The translations under genes and the position numbers were made by a program. From Bacteroidaceae bacterium (GTDB lineage: Bacteria > Bacteroidota > Bacteroidia > Bacteroidales > Bacteroidaceae): a stretch of DNA of 48,106 nt. The notes below the pieces were generated by a model. That model made no database searches. It was given only the letters and a program-made list of their open reading frames with translations, and had not been told where the DNA came from. Position 1 is the stretch's first letter; each line of letters begins with the position of its first letter. Below are positions 36,681 to 44,462 of the stretch, piece after piece. Location of the stretch: positions 1-48,106 of the forward strand of contig JAKSLJ010000027.1 in assembly GCA_024401275.1 (NCBI GenBank), written 5' to 3'.

Positions 36681-36717
36681 TTATCTTCCTTCTTTAAGGA
36701 GGGAGTTAGAGAGTATC

Positions 36718-37548
36718 TTATTTGGCATTATTTTTATACCAATTTTTGAATTTGCTATCTATTTTATTTGCAATTTCAAAAATATTGCTTGAAAATGCAG
36801 CCGAAGCCTTGTTCATTTTTCTTCCAATTTCTGATTCATAGAAATTAATAATTAAATTAAGCTCGTCTTCGGAAACATTGTTGACCATGGAATTAGCAAG
36901 AAATCCGCTATAATTGTTTTTCATTATGTCAAAAAGACCATTGAAGAATTGCATTATCTGATTATACTGCTCCTCGTCCTGTATCTGACTGCCAAAATAG
37001 CTGGTAATGCTGTTTATGGCATTATCTATAAGCTCCTTGCTGTTTACAGCCTTTTCATATTTTTTTACCAGAACAAGATACTGCGGAGTAACCTCAGGAA
37101 GAAGTTTAGGCGAAGAAACTTCTTGATTCTGTATTATGTTTGCAGTAAGAAATTCCTTAACCTTTTCCTGCAATATGCTGGACGATGCATGTATATTGGC
37201 TAAGGCTTGCTGCAAGTTCTTATCGCTTAAGCTCTTTGTTATAGCCCTCACTTCGTCAATGTTCACTTCCGCGCTATACACTTCGGCATAAATATGCTTT
37301 ATATCCTCCATATATTGCGTGTCCATATATTTGCTTACTATTGATTCATAGTCAACAACGACGCTATCAGAGTCTGATTCATTCAGATCTGTGATGAACA
37401 TCTGCTTCATTTCGTCTTTGTTCAAATTCTCAATATTGTAAACTTCAAGCATTTCTCCAATAGCATCAATATATTCCTGTGACTGCGCAAACAAATTGAT
37501 TGTGCCAGCCATTATAAATATAACTATAGAAAGGATTAACTTTTTCAT
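36718..37548 (-). CDS. Exported DUF2059-like protein
   Basis: The 276-residue product begins with a signal peptide (MKKLILSIVIFIMAGTINLFA) and is otherwise helical, acidic and rich in Asn and Ser. The C-terminal EDELNLIINFYESEIGRKMN resembles the DUF2059 signature, and a weaker similar helix pair lies in the first half, so it may be a duplicated domain. No function is known for such proteins. It is probably co-transcribed with the downstream DUF4369 lipoprotein, 37 bases away. Confidence 0.62.
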   Translation of the reverse strand: MKKLILSIVIFIMAGTINLFAQSQEYIDAIGEMLEVYNIENLNKDEMKQMFITDLNESDSDSVVVDYESIVSKYMDTQYMEDIKHIYAEVYSAEVNIDEVRAITKSLSDKNLQQALANIHASSSILQEKVKEFLTANIIQNQEVSSPKLLPEVTPQYLVLVKKYEKAVNSKELIDNAINSITSYFGSQIQDEEQYNQIMQFFNGLFDIMKNNYSGFLANSMVNNVSEDELNLIINFYESEIGRKMNKASAAFSSNIFEIANKIDSKFKNWYKNNAK

Positions 37549-37590
37549 AATCGTTTAAATGTATTATTATTGAATATTATTCGTTATTAA

Positions 37591-37627
37591 AAAGCAAAAA
37601 AGCAATCCCGCTTTTAGCGAAATTGCT
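37591..37627 (-). terminator. Terminator after tRNA-Leu
   Basis: On the minus strand GCAATTTCGCT pairs with AGCGGGATTGC and is followed by a T run, about 35 bases after the tRNA 3' end. Confidence 0.75.
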
Positions 37628-37660
37628 CTTTAGGCTGGCTGTTTCGCCACCTCAAGGTAG

Positions 37661-37746
37661 TGCCGCGAGCGGGACTCGAACCCGCACGACCGTTTCGGGT
37701 CAAGGGATTTTAAGTCCCTCGTGTCTACCAATTCCACCATTGCGGC
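37661..37746 (-). tRNA. tRNA-Leu(TAA)
   Basis: An 86-base tRNA on the minus strand begins GCCGCAATGGTGGAATTGG. The anticodon stem GGGA/TCCC encloses CTTAAAA, giving TAA (Leu). A long variable arm (CTTGACCCGAAACGGTCG region), T arm GCGGG-TTCGAGT-CCCGC and discriminator A follow. One acceptor pair is mismatched. CCA is not encoded. Confidence 0.95.
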
Positions 37747-37833
37747 GTACCATTGATTTCGGCTGCAAAGGTAATAAAAATAAATGTATTAGAAAGAGAA
37801 AACCAAAGTTTTTTGCCTTTTTACAGCCAAAAA

Positions 37834-37865
37834 TTTGTGTGTTTTAAGTAAAATTACTAAATTTG
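37834..37865 (+). promoter_or_regulatory. Promoter for the alpha-galactosidase gene
   Basis: TTTG (37834-37837), 20 bases, then TAAATTTG (37858-37865): a full match to the Bacteroidetes consensus. It leaves a leader of under 20 bases. Confidence 0.8.
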
Positions 37866-37888
37866 CCCAATAAAACCTTAAAACAAAA

Positions 37889-39121
37889 ATGATGAAAAAG
37901 CTTTTTTTAACTACCTTAGTCATGCTCAGCATGGGCATTGCCGCAAACGCCCAAAAATGGGAAAGCGTGGCTGATACTCCACAAATGGGATGGAGTTCAT
38001 GGAACAAATTCCAAGGAAACATCAACGAACAGCTCATAATGGGCATAGCCGACGCCATAGTGGAGTCAGGACTTAAAGATGCCGGATATGAGTACATCAA
38101 CATCGACGACTGCTGGCATGGCAAGCGCGACGCCGACGGATTCATACAGCCCGACGAGAAGAAATTTCCTCATGGCATGAAGTACCTCTCTGACTATATC
38201 CATTCCAAGGGACTTAAACTCGGTATCTACAGCGACTGCGGTCGCGGAACATGTGCCGGAATGCCAGGCAGCTTTGGCCATGAATACCAAGATGCCCTCC
38301 AGTATGCACGCTGGGGCATAGACTATCTGAAGGAAGACTGGTGCAATACCGATAACATAAATCCTGTAGGAGCCTATCAGCTCATGAGCGATGCATTGCG
38401 CGAGGCAGGTCGTCCAATCTTCCTCAGCATGTGCGAGTGGGGCAGCAACAAGCCTTGGACATGGGCAAGAGAAATAGGTCATAGCTGGCGCATAGGACCA
38501 GACATCTGGTGCGACTTTGACTCAACAAAGGTCTTCGATGCTGGTTACACTCAAGTAGGCGTTATGCAGTGCATTCGTCTCAACGAACCGCTGCGCGCCT
38601 ATGCAGGACCAGGTCATTGGAACGATCCTGATATGCTGGAAGTTGGCAACGGAATGGCGGTAAATGAAGACCGCGCTCACTTCGCCATGTGGTGTATGAT
38701 GGCATCACCACTTATTCTCGGCAACGATATCCGCAACATGAGCGACGAGACAAAGTCTATTCTGCTCAATGGCGAGATGATAGCCGTTAATCAGGACAAG
38801 CTCGGCGTACAGGCACTTCGCCACACCACAGAGCAAGGATTGGAGTTCTGGTTCAAGCCACTTGCCGATGGCGACTGGGCATTCACCATTCTCAATCCAA
38901 CACGAGAGCCTATAACCTACGAACTCAACTGGCAGCACTTCAACCTTACCGACAATGAAGTATCAAAGCGCAGCACACAGTTCGACACAGTAGTTTATAC
39001 AGTGCGCGACCTTTGGCAGCATAAACCAGCCGGAAAGACCACACTCAAGGATAAGACAGATCGCAAACTGACAGTTCCTGCAAGAGATGTCCTCTCTTTC
39101 CGTCTCACACCGAAAAAGTAG
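37889..39121 (+). CDS. GH27 alpha-galactosidase
   Basis: The 410-residue enzyme has a signal peptide (LFLTTLVMLSMGIAANAQ) and a GH27 barrel: PQMGWSSWNKF, YEYINIDDCWH, KLGIYSDCGRGTC, the nucleophile in YLKEDWC (Asp150), the likely acid/base in SWRIGPDIW (Asp205), and GHWNDPDMLEVG. A beta-sandwich domain closes the protein. GH27 enzymes remove terminal alpha-1,6-galactose from raffinose-type sugars or galactomannan, by a retaining mechanism; some family members act on arabinopyranose or GalNAc, so the exact substrate is not certain. It has its own strong promoter and terminator, so it is a single-gene unit. No SusCD pair lies beside it. Confidence 0.93.
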   Translation: MMKKLFLTTLVMLSMGIAANAQKWESVADTPQMGWSSWNKFQGNINEQLIMGIADAIVESGLKDAGYEYINIDDCWHGKRDADGFIQPDEKKFPHGMKYLSDYIHSKGLKLGIYSDCGRGTCAGMPGSFGHEYQDALQYARWGIDYLKEDWCNTDNINPVGAYQLMSDALREAGRPIFLSMCEWGSNKPWTWAREIGHSWRIGPDIWCDFDSTKVFDAGYTQVGVMQCIRLNEPLRAYAGPGHWNDPDMLEVGNGMAVNEDRAHFAMWCMMASPLILGNDIRNMSDETKSILLNGEMIAVNQDKLGVQALRHTTEQGLEFWFKPLADGDWAFTILNPTREPITYELNWQHFNLTDNEVSKRSTQFDTVVYTVRDLWQHKPAGKTTLKDKTDRKLTVPARDVLSFRLTPKK

Positions 39122-39152
39122 AAAGCTTTTTTACTAACCGCACAGCAAAAAT

Positions 39153-39195
39153 TCCCACGATTTCCAATAACAGGAAGTCGTGGGAGCTTGTTTTT
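39153..39195 (+). terminator. Terminator after the alpha-galactosidase gene
   Basis: CCCACGATTTCC (39154-39165) pairs with GGAAGTCGTGGG (39173-39184), one G-U pair, loop AATAACA, followed by GCTTGTTTTT. Confidence 0.85.
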
Positions 39196-39226
39196 ATAAA
39201 TAATATATTTTTACTGTAAATGTGCA

Positions 39227-39237
39227 GAATATTATTT
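39227..39237. promoter_or_regulatory. Operator-like site 1 before the PLP enzyme gene
   Basis: GAATATTATTT, in the context TGTGCAGAATATTATTTTG. It differs by one base from the perfect palindrome GAATATTATTC found before the Lrp-type regulator. It starts 93 bases before the -7 box. Confidence 0.55.
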
Positions 39238-39267
39238 TGTGCATTCTGCTACATTGGGCGATTTGCA

Positions 39268-39278
39268 GAATATTTTTC
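39268..39278. promoter_or_regulatory. Operator-like site 2 before the PLP enzyme gene
   Basis: GAATATTTTTC in the context TTGCAGAATATTTTTCCGAA, 41 bases after site 1 and starting 52 bases before the -7 box. The same distance (52) is seen at the regulator gene. Confidence 0.55.
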
Positions 39279-39319
39279 CGAATGTAAGCAAAGAGAGCGA
39301 ATATACCAGATAAAACCAT

Positions 39320-39327
39320 TACTTTTG
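39320..39327 (+). promoter_or_regulatory. -7 box of the sulfur operon
   Basis: TACTTTTG matches TAnnTTTG, 20 bases before the ATG of the first sulfur gene. No -33 TTTG is visible, as expected for a promoter needing an activator. The regulator gene has the identical box. Confidence 0.6.
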
Positions 39328-39347
39328 CAGAAAATTTTAAGAATACA

Positions 39348-40526
39348 ATGCAAAAGCAGACCCAAGCCATATACACAAACTTCGAACTTGATGACCCTCA
39401 CGGTGCGCTCTCAATGCCCGTGTATCATTCAGCGGCATTTGAGTTCAACTCGGCTGCTGATATGGAGGCTGCGTTTACGGGCAAGATGCACAAGGCGAGC
39501 TATTCGCGAGTGGTAAACCCTACCGTAACGTTTCTTGAAGACAAAGTGACGGAACTGACTGGCGCTGAGGCGACATACGCCTTTAACTCAGGTATGGCTG
39601 CCATTCACAACGCCCTCGTAACATTTGCCGAAAGCGGAAAGAACATCGTAACGTCAAAGCACCTTTTCGGAAACACATTCTCACTTATAGGCGGCACGCT
39701 TAGGCGATTCGGAATCAAGGCGAAGTTCGTTGATCTCACTAATATAGATAAGGTACGCGAGGCGGTTAATGATGACACTTGTTGCATCTTTGCCGAGATA
39801 ATAACCAATCCGCAGATGGAGGTTGCCGACTTCCGCGCCCTTGCTGAAGTTGCTCACGAACACAATATTCCGCTCATTGCCGATACTACAATAATCCCAT
39901 TCACACAGTTTAGTGCAAAAGACTTGGGCATTGACATTGAGGTAGTTAGTAGCACGAAATACATCAGTGGCGGAGCGACATCGCTCGGCGGTCTGATGAT
40001 AAACTACGGTAGGTTTGACTTCGTTGACAAGCGTGTCCGCATGGAACTTCTCTACAACCTCGGTGCTATTATGACTCCTCACGCAGCCTATATGCAGACG
40101 CTCGGATTGGAAACCTTGGAAGCACGCTATAAGATGCAAGCGGCAAATGCCCTTGTCGTAGCGAAAGCCTTGCAGACGGTAGAAGGTATAGCGAGCGTGA
40201 ACTATGTGGGACTTGAGGACAATCCTTACCACGAGCTTGCAAAGAGTCAGTTTGGCGAAACAGCTGGTGCAATGCTCACATTCGATCTTGCATCGCGCGA
40301 AGATTGCTGGAGACTGATAGACAATGTGAAGGTCATTCACCGCGCCACGAATCTCTTTGACAATCGCTCGCTGATTATCCACCCTGCCACTACGATATTC
40401 GGCAACTTCCCACCGGCAGTTCGCAGGTCTATGCAGGTGAATGAGACTACCATCCGACTCAGCGTAGGACTTGAGCACCCGGAAGATATTATTAATGATA
40501 TTGTGCAAGCAATTAAGATCCCCTAA
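39348..40526 (+). CDS. Cys/Met metabolism PLP enzyme (MetY/MetB-like)
   Basis: The 392-residue enzyme belongs to the fold-type I Cys/Met metabolism family. The PLP lysine is Lys204 in VVSSTKYISGG; YSRVVNPT, ELTGAEATYAFNSGMAAI and the C-terminal RSLIIHPATTIFGNF are family blocks. Members make or break C-S bonds on O-acylhomoserine or cysteine (O-acetylhomoserine sulfhydrylase, cystathionine synthase or lyase). Because the next genes encode a ThiS-like carrier, an E1 and a JAMM protease, I infer an O-acylhomoserine sulfhydrylase that takes sulfur from a protein thiocarboxylate, as MetY does with HcyS in Wolinella. Sequence alone cannot exclude cystathionine chemistry. A pair of operator-like sites precedes it. 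Confidence 0.87.
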   Translation: MQKQTQAIYTNFELDDPHGALSMPVYHSAAFEFNSAADMEAAFTGKMHKASYSRVVNPTVTFLEDKVTELTGAEATYAFNSGMAAIHNALVTFAESGKNIVTSKHLFGNTFSLIGGTLRRFGIKAKFVDLTNIDKVREAVNDDTCCIFAEIITNPQMEVADFRALAEVAHEHNIPLIADTTIIPFTQFSAKDLGIDIEVVSSTKYISGGATSLGGLMINYGRFDFVDKRVRMELLYNLGAIMTPHAAYMQTLGLETLEARYKMQAANALVVAKALQTVEGIASVNYVGLEDNPYHELAKSQFGETAGAMLTFDLASREDCWRLIDNVKVIHRATNLFDNRSLIIHPATTIFGNFPPAVRRSMQVNETTIRLSVGLEHPEDIINDIVQAIKIP

Positions 40527-40545
40527 CCCCCCAAAGGGGAACTTT
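40518..40545. repeat. GC-rich palindrome at the end of the PLP enzyme gene
   Basis: GATCCCCTAACCCCCCAAAGGGGAAC is a member of the GC-rich palindrome family. It covers the stop codon and may supply the last codons (KIP) of the PLP enzyme. Confidence 0.6.
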
Positions 40546-40586
40546 TAATAGTTTTGCAGGTATATTCCAAAAACCAAAAACCAAAT

Positions 40587-40802
40587 ATGAAAATAACAGT
40601 AAACGACGAACAGCAGGAGGTACGCGAGGGCTTAAGCATCAGCGACCTTATCAAGGAAAACGATGTGGCTCAGCCAGAAATGGTTTCCGTGCAACTCAAC
40701 GAGGAATTCGTTGACCGTGATGATTTTGACGCTACCATTCTCAAGGATGGTGATGTAGTGGATTTTCTCTATTTCATGGGAGGCGGTACCCTAACTTATT
40801 AA
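40587..40802 (+). CDS. ThiS/MoaD-like sulfur carrier with masked Gly-Gly
   Basis: The 71-residue protein has a ubiquitin-like ThiS fold pattern (MKITVNDEQQEVREGLSISD, ILKDGDVVDFLYFM) and ends FMGGGTLTY. Sulfur carriers must end in free Gly-Gly to be adenylated and thiocarboxylated; here four residues (TLTY) follow the glycines at 65-67. In the Wolinella HcyS and similar systems a JAMM protease removes such tails, and a JAMM gene lies four genes downstream. I chose ATG 40587; a TTG at 40554 would add 11 residues. It is the likely sulfur donor for the PLP enzyme just upstream. Confidence 0.87.
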   Translation: MKITVNDEQQEVREGLSISDLIKENDVAQPEMVSVQLNEEFVDRDDFDATILKDGDVVDFLYFMGGGTLTY

Positions 40803-40851
40803 TGCGAAATTCGCAATAAATCGGCAAATCAGTAAATCGGTAAATGTAACT

Positions 40852-41661
40852 ATGTTTGATTTCACAGAAGAAGAACTGAACCGCTACAGCCGTCATATCC
40901 TGTTGCAGGATGTAGGCGTGGAAGGTCAGGAAAAGATAAGACAAGGCAAGGTACTGGTGATTGGCGCTGGCGGACTTGGAGCACCAGTGGCTATGTACCT
41001 GGCAGCTGCCGGCGTTGGCACTATCGGCATCGTTGATGGCGATGTTGTTGACCTCAGCAATTTGCAGCGACAGATCATCCACACCACTCCCGACATCGGC
41101 AAGGCAAAGGTGATTTCTGCCAAGGAGACCATAGAAGCAATAAATCCGAATGTGAAAGTCAATGCCATTCAGGAATTTCTTTGGGCAGACAACATCCGCG
41201 AGATTATCCGCGACTACGACTTCGTGATTGACGGAACGGACAATTTCCCAGTGAAGTTTCTCATCAACGATGCGTGTGTGATGGAAGGAAAGCCTTTCAG
41301 CCACGGTGGCATTCTCAGGTTTGAAGGTCAGACTTTCACTCACCTTCCAGGCACAGCTTGTTATCGCTGTATGTTCAAGACTCCACCACCAGCAGGTGCT
41401 GTGCCAACTTGTTCACAAGCAGGAGTGCTTGGTGCAATAGCCGGAATGCTGGGAACAATCCAGGCAGCAGAGGCATTGAAATATCTGACAGGCGTGGGCG
41501 AATTGCTCACCAACAAGCTTCTCACATTCAATGCCAAGACGATGGACTTCAGGAAAATCAATGTGAAGAAGACTGCACGTTGTCCACTGTGTGGTGAGAA
41601 TCCGACAGTTACGGAACTCATTGACTACGAACAGGCTGCGTGCGATTTGAAGAACCATTAG
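40852..41661 (+). CDS. ThiF/MoeB-like E1 adenylyltransferase
   Basis: The 269-residue protein activates the C-terminus of a ubiquitin-like sulfur carrier as an acyl-adenylate. It shows RYSRHILLQDVG, the nucleotide loop GAGGLG (38-43), DLSNLQRQ with the ATP arginine, DGTDNFPVKFLIND, the possible catalytic Cys187 in PTCSQAGVLG, and zinc ligands in CYRC (170, 173) and CPLC (244, 247). There is no rhodanese domain, so sulfur must come from another protein; TusA, DsrE and the cysteine desulfurase encoded downstream are candidates. It starts 49 bases after the carrier gene and probably acts on that carrier. Confidence 0.92.
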   Translation: MFDFTEEELNRYSRHILLQDVGVEGQEKIRQGKVLVIGAGGLGAPVAMYLAAAGVGTIGIVDGDVVDLSNLQRQIIHTTPDIGKAKVISAKETIEAINPNVKVNAIQEFLWADNIREIIRDYDFVIDGTDNFPVKFLINDACVMEGKPFSHGGILRFEGQTFTHLPGTACYRCMFKTPPPAGAVPTCSQAGVLGAIAGMLGTIQAAEALKYLTGVGELLTNKLLTFNAKTMDFRKINVKKTARCPLCGENPTVTELIDYEQAACDLKNH

Positions 41662-41685
41662 GATGTACCAATTATATTTTTTCTT

Positions 41686-41758
41686 TGTAGGGCGAGGATT
41701 TCCGAGCCGTTTTATCAACAGAACCACTTAAATGCGGCTCGGAAATCCTCGCCCTACA
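41686..41758. repeat. 72-bp dispersed palindrome, copy 2
   Basis: Perfect 24-base arms (41686-41709 and 41735-41758), identical to copy 1, around an unrelated 25-base loop. It lies inside the sulfur operon between the E1 and DsrE-like genes and ends 14 bases before the latter's ATG, so it would be in the transcript. Confidence 0.9.
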
Positions 41759-41772
41759 TATAACTCTTTATT

Positions 41773-42249
41773 ATGGAAAAGAAGAAACTTTCATTGATAG
41801 CCTTTTCTGGCGATTACGACAAATTGACGGCAGTGTTCACACTGGCAACAGGTGCTGCTGCCGTAGGATATGAAGTAAACATCTTCTTCACATTCTGGGG
41901 ACTTGACGCCATCAAGCAGAAGAAGGGCAGAGCGTTCATCGGCTCAAACTGGCTGACAAAGCTTTTCGGCTTTATGATGGGCGGTCTCAGCGTAACGCCT
42001 AACAGCCGTTTCAACTTCTGCGGCATCGGTCCGAAGATATTCCGCTACTTGATGAAGAAGAACAACGTAGCTACTCTCGAAGAACTCGTAGAGGCAGCCG
42101 CAGCTCTCGGAGTCAACATGTATGCCTGCGAAATGGCAATGCATGTGCTCGGCATCCAGAAGTTAGACTTCATCCACGAGGTGAAGGATGTGCTCGGCGT
42201 AGCCACATTCCTCAACATCTCCGAAGGCGGCAGAACGATGTTCATTTAA
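41773..42249 (+). CDS. DsrE-like sulfur relay protein
   Basis: The 158-residue product has the DsrE/DsrF-like fold pattern: LSLIAFSGDYDKLTAVFTLA, AAVGYEVNIFFTFWGL and a C-terminal MYACEMAMHVLGI in which Cys119 sits where the persulfide cysteine of the larger DsrE-type proteins is expected. Cys83 is a second cysteine. There is a hydrophobic stretch around 60-75 (LTKLFGFMMGGLS), seen in the DsrE2-type subgroup. Such proteins pass persulfide sulfur, often to or from TusA, whose gene follows 131 bases later. It is cytoplasmic or loosely membrane-bound. Confidence 0.85.
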   Translation: MEKKKLSLIAFSGDYDKLTAVFTLATGAAAVGYEVNIFFTFWGLDAIKQKKGRAFIGSNWLTKLFGFMMGGLSVTPNSRFNFCGIGPKIFRYLMKKNNVATLEELVEAAAALGVNMYACEMAMHVLGIQKLDFIHEVKDVLGVATFLNISEGGRTMFI

Positions 42250-42250
42250 G

Positions 42251-42376
42251 ACCCCTCCCAACCTCCCCACAAGGGAGGTGTCCATAATCACATTAATATA
42301 AACCCACATTTAAAATTCCCCTTACAAAATGCCCGGTTTGGGTTCTCCCCCTGTGGGGGAGTTAGAGGGGGTCTCT
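42251..42376. repeat. Pair of GC-rich palindromes between dsrE- and tusA-like genes
   Basis: Two elements of the CCCCCTCTAACTCCCCC family lie at 42251-42283 and, in inverse orientation, 42343-42376, with about 60 AT-rich bases between. The outer ends (GACCCC and GGGGTC) could also pair with each other. The second ends just before the tusA-like start codon. Confidence 0.75.
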
Positions 42377-42380
42377 ACTC

Positions 42381-42602
42381 ATGACCCACACATTAGACAT
42401 TACAAAAGAACATTGCCCAATGACCTTTGTGAAGACAAAGCTTAAGTTGGCTCAGATAGCAGAAGGCGACATCCTTGAGGTGCTGCTTGTAGAAGGCGAA
42501 CCGCTCGAAAATGTGCCTCGTTCGGCTAAGGAGCAAGGCTACAATGTGCTAAGCGTAGAACATGTGGAAGGAAATGTCCACAAGGTAACAATCCAGAAAT
42601 AA
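42381..42602 (+). CDS. TusA-like sulfur transfer protein
   Basis: The 73-residue protein has the TusA/SirA signature: LDITKEHCPMTFVKTKLKLA with Cys12 as the persulfide carrier in the CPxxxxK context, then EGDILEVLLVEGEP and a C-terminal strand HKVTIQK. TusA-family proteins accept sulfur from a cysteine desulfurase and pass it on. This context (desulfurase, DsrE-like, E1 and carrier) is consistent with that role, but the partner is inferred. The ATG follows a GC-rich palindrome; the JAMM gene starts six bases after the stop. Confidence 0.92.
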   Translation: MTHTLDITKEHCPMTFVKTKLKLAQIAEGDILEVLLVEGEPLENVPRSAKEQGYNVLSVEHVEGNVHKVTIQK

Positions 42603-42608
42603 ACAATC

Positions 42609-43010
42609 ATGGCAATAACAATAACTCGACAAGCATACGAGTCAATCCTTGAACAGGCAAGACGCGAAGCTCCGTTGGAGGCGTGCGGATATCTACTGGG
42701 AACGGACAAAGAGAACGCTACAGAGAACTTTGCGATGACAAACATCGATCACTCCGAAGAGCACTTCTCGCTCGACCCGAAGGAGCAGTTTGCAGCCATC
42801 AAATACGCTCGCAAAAACGGTTTGAAGGTGGTAGGCAACTGGCACAGTCACCCAGCCTCTCCGTCGCGTCCCTCACAGGAAGACATCCGACTGGCTTACG
42901 ACCCGAACATTCTCTACTTCATCCTTTCCCTTGCTGCGGAAGACCCCGTCCTGAATGCTTTCCGCATACAGCAAGGCAATGTGGAGAAATTAGAAGTAAT
43001 CATAAACTAA
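42609..43010 (+). CDS. JAMM/Mov34 metalloprotease (HcyD/Mec+-like)
   Basis: The 133-residue protein has a complete JAMM zinc site: Glu24 (LEACGYLLG), His79 and His81 in NWHSHP, Ser89 and Asp92 in RPSQEDI. Related small bacterial enzymes cut after the Gly-Gly of sulfur carriers: Mec+ frees cysteine from CysO, and HcyD acts on HcyS. Here it could both trim TLTY from the carrier and release the amino acid product made on it. It is cytoplasmic and lies 25 bases before the encapsulin gene. Family certain; substrate inferred from context. Confidence 0.92.
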   Translation: MAITITRQAYESILEQARREAPLEACGYLLGTDKENATENFAMTNIDHSEEHFSLDPKEQFAAIKYARKNGLKVVGNWHSHPASPSRPSQEDIRLAYDPNILYFILSLAAEDPVLNAFRIQQGNVEKLEVIIN

Positions 43011-43035
43011 AAAACGTAAATTGTAAATTAAAATT

Positions 43036-44457
43036 ATGTCAGACAATAACATCCAGCGTAGTATCACTACATCAACGGCTCGCAAACTTGCGAATACCAC
43101 CAAGACTGCCCCACAGATGGGCAGCATCACTCCTCGTCTTCTCCTCAAGCTTCTTCCTTGGACTCAGGTGGAAAGCGGTACTTACCGCGTAAACCGCACA
43201 AAAGTGGAACTGAAGAAGGCTGAGAGAATAGAAATCCAGTATATCAACGGTCAGCCAACATTTACAACAAAGAACCTCAGGAAAATTCCTTTGTTCCAAA
43301 ATCTTGACCAGAAGATTGTGAAGGATCTTGCCTATAGTTTCGTCTCTTATGAGCGTAAGCGTGGAGAATTTCTCGTAGAGCAAGGCAAGGACAAGCAGCG
43401 TTTCTTCATTGTAGCTTCCGGTCAGGCTGAGGTCATCAGCACTGGCGACCATAACGAGGAACTCTCCATTGCACTTCTCGGCGGCGGCGAATATTTCGGT
43501 GAGACAGACCTTCTTTCTGATGCTGACAGCACAGTTAGTGTTCGTGCCGTAACAGACTCTGTGTTCCTCGCTCTTGAAACTCCTGTACTTGAGGATATCC
43601 TGAAGCATAACCCTGACTTCCAGACGCAGTTTGAGAATGCCGTCAACGAGTCGCTTCGCCTGAAAGCTACAGTAAATGAACATGGCGAGAAGCACATCGA
43701 CCTTGTGAGCGGTCATGAGGAAGACAACATCATCCCAGAGACTTACATCGACTATGATGAAGAGCCAACGGAATATAGCCTCAATACTCTCCAGACTGTC
43801 GTACGCGTTCACACTCGCGTTAGCGATCTCTACAACTCGCCTTACAACCAGCTTGAGCAGCAGCTTCGTCTTTCTATTGAGAGCATCAAGGAGCGTCAGG
43901 AGTGGGAACTTATCAACAACTCCAAGTTCGGTCTTCTTGCTCAAACAGCTCCAGGTTATAAGATCAGTACTCGTGCCGGCGTGCCAACACCAGACGACCT
44001 TGACGAACTCATCTCACTCGTTTGGAAGCAACCTGCATTCTTCATCGCACACCCTCGTGCCATCGCTGCCTTCGAGCGCGAATGTACTTGGCGCGGTGTT
44101 CCACCAGTAGCCATCGATATGTTCGGTACAAAGGTCATCACTTGGCGTGGCGTGCCTATCATTCCTTGCGACAAGGTGGAGATCAAGGGCAAATATCTCA
44201 CAAACCGTGGCACAGGAACAACAGAAATCATTCTCGTCCGCACTGGTGAGAAGGAGCAGGGTGTCATCGGTTTGCATCAGGCTGGTATTCCTGGCGAGAT
44301 AGCACCAAGCCTCTCAGCACGACTCATGGGACTCGACCAGTATGGCGTAGCAAGCTATTTGCTCACAAAGTATTTCTCACTCGCATCTCTCACTGACGAT
44401 GCCATCGCAGTTCTTGAGAACGTTGAAGTGGGTCATTACCATAACTACGATAAATAA
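43036..44457 (+). CDS. Family 2B encapsulin shell protein
   Basis: The 473-residue protein matches family 2 encapsulins with an inserted cyclic-nucleotide-binding-like domain (2B). Residues 1-75 form the N-arm (SITPRLLLKLLPWTQVESGT), about 84-210 the cNMP-like domain (IPLFQNLDQKIVKDL, FFIVASGQAEVIS, GEYFGETDLLSDADS), and about 245-473 the HK97-type shell fold (AGVPTPDDLDELISLVWKQP, FFIAHPRAIAAFEREC, GVPPVAIDMFGTKV). Family 2 shells enclose cysteine desulfurases; one such gene starts five bases later. The phosphate cassette has Ser where the cAMP-binding arginine normally is, so ligand binding is uncertain. It should self-assemble into a cytoplasmic nanocompartment. Confidence 0.9.
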   Translation: MSDNNIQRSITTSTARKLANTTKTAPQMGSITPRLLLKLLPWTQVESGTYRVNRTKVELKKAERIEIQYINGQPTFTTKNLRKIPLFQNLDQKIVKDLAYSFVSYERKRGEFLVEQGKDKQRFFIVASGQAEVISTGDHNEELSIALLGGGEYFGETDLLSDADSTVSVRAVTDSVFLALETPVLEDILKHNPDFQTQFENAVNESLRLKATVNEHGEKHIDLVSGHEEDNIIPETYIDYDEEPTEYSLNTLQTVVRVHTRVSDLYNSPYNQLEQQLRLSIESIKERQEWELINNSKFGLLAQTAPGYKISTRAGVPTPDDLDELISLVWKQPAFFIAHPRAIAAFERECTWRGVPPVAIDMFGTKVITWRGVPIIPCDKVEIKGKYLTNRGTGTTEIILVRTGEKEQGVIGLHQAGIPGEIAPSLSARLMGLDQYGVASYLLTKYFSLASLTDDAIAVLENVEVGHYHNYDK

Positions 44458-44462
44458 TCAAA

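Noticed and set aside
36681-36717. Small gap between two exported protein genes as a terminator
   Set aside because: The CTTCCTTCTTTAAGGAGG-type hairpin looks like a worn member of the GC-rich palindrome family and has no proper T run; I leave it as a repeat remnant.
39681-40508. 275-residue open frame on the minus strand
   Set aside because: Antisense to the PLP enzyme gene, which has an intact active site; no domain seen.
43072-43944. 290-residue open frame on the minus strand
   Set aside because: Antisense to the encapsulin gene; no start signal or domain.
43036-44457. Encapsulin gene as a CAP/Crp-type transcription factor
   Set aside because: It has a cNMP-like domain but no helix-turn-helix; the C-terminal half matches the HK97-type shell fold, and a cargo desulfurase gene is adjacent.
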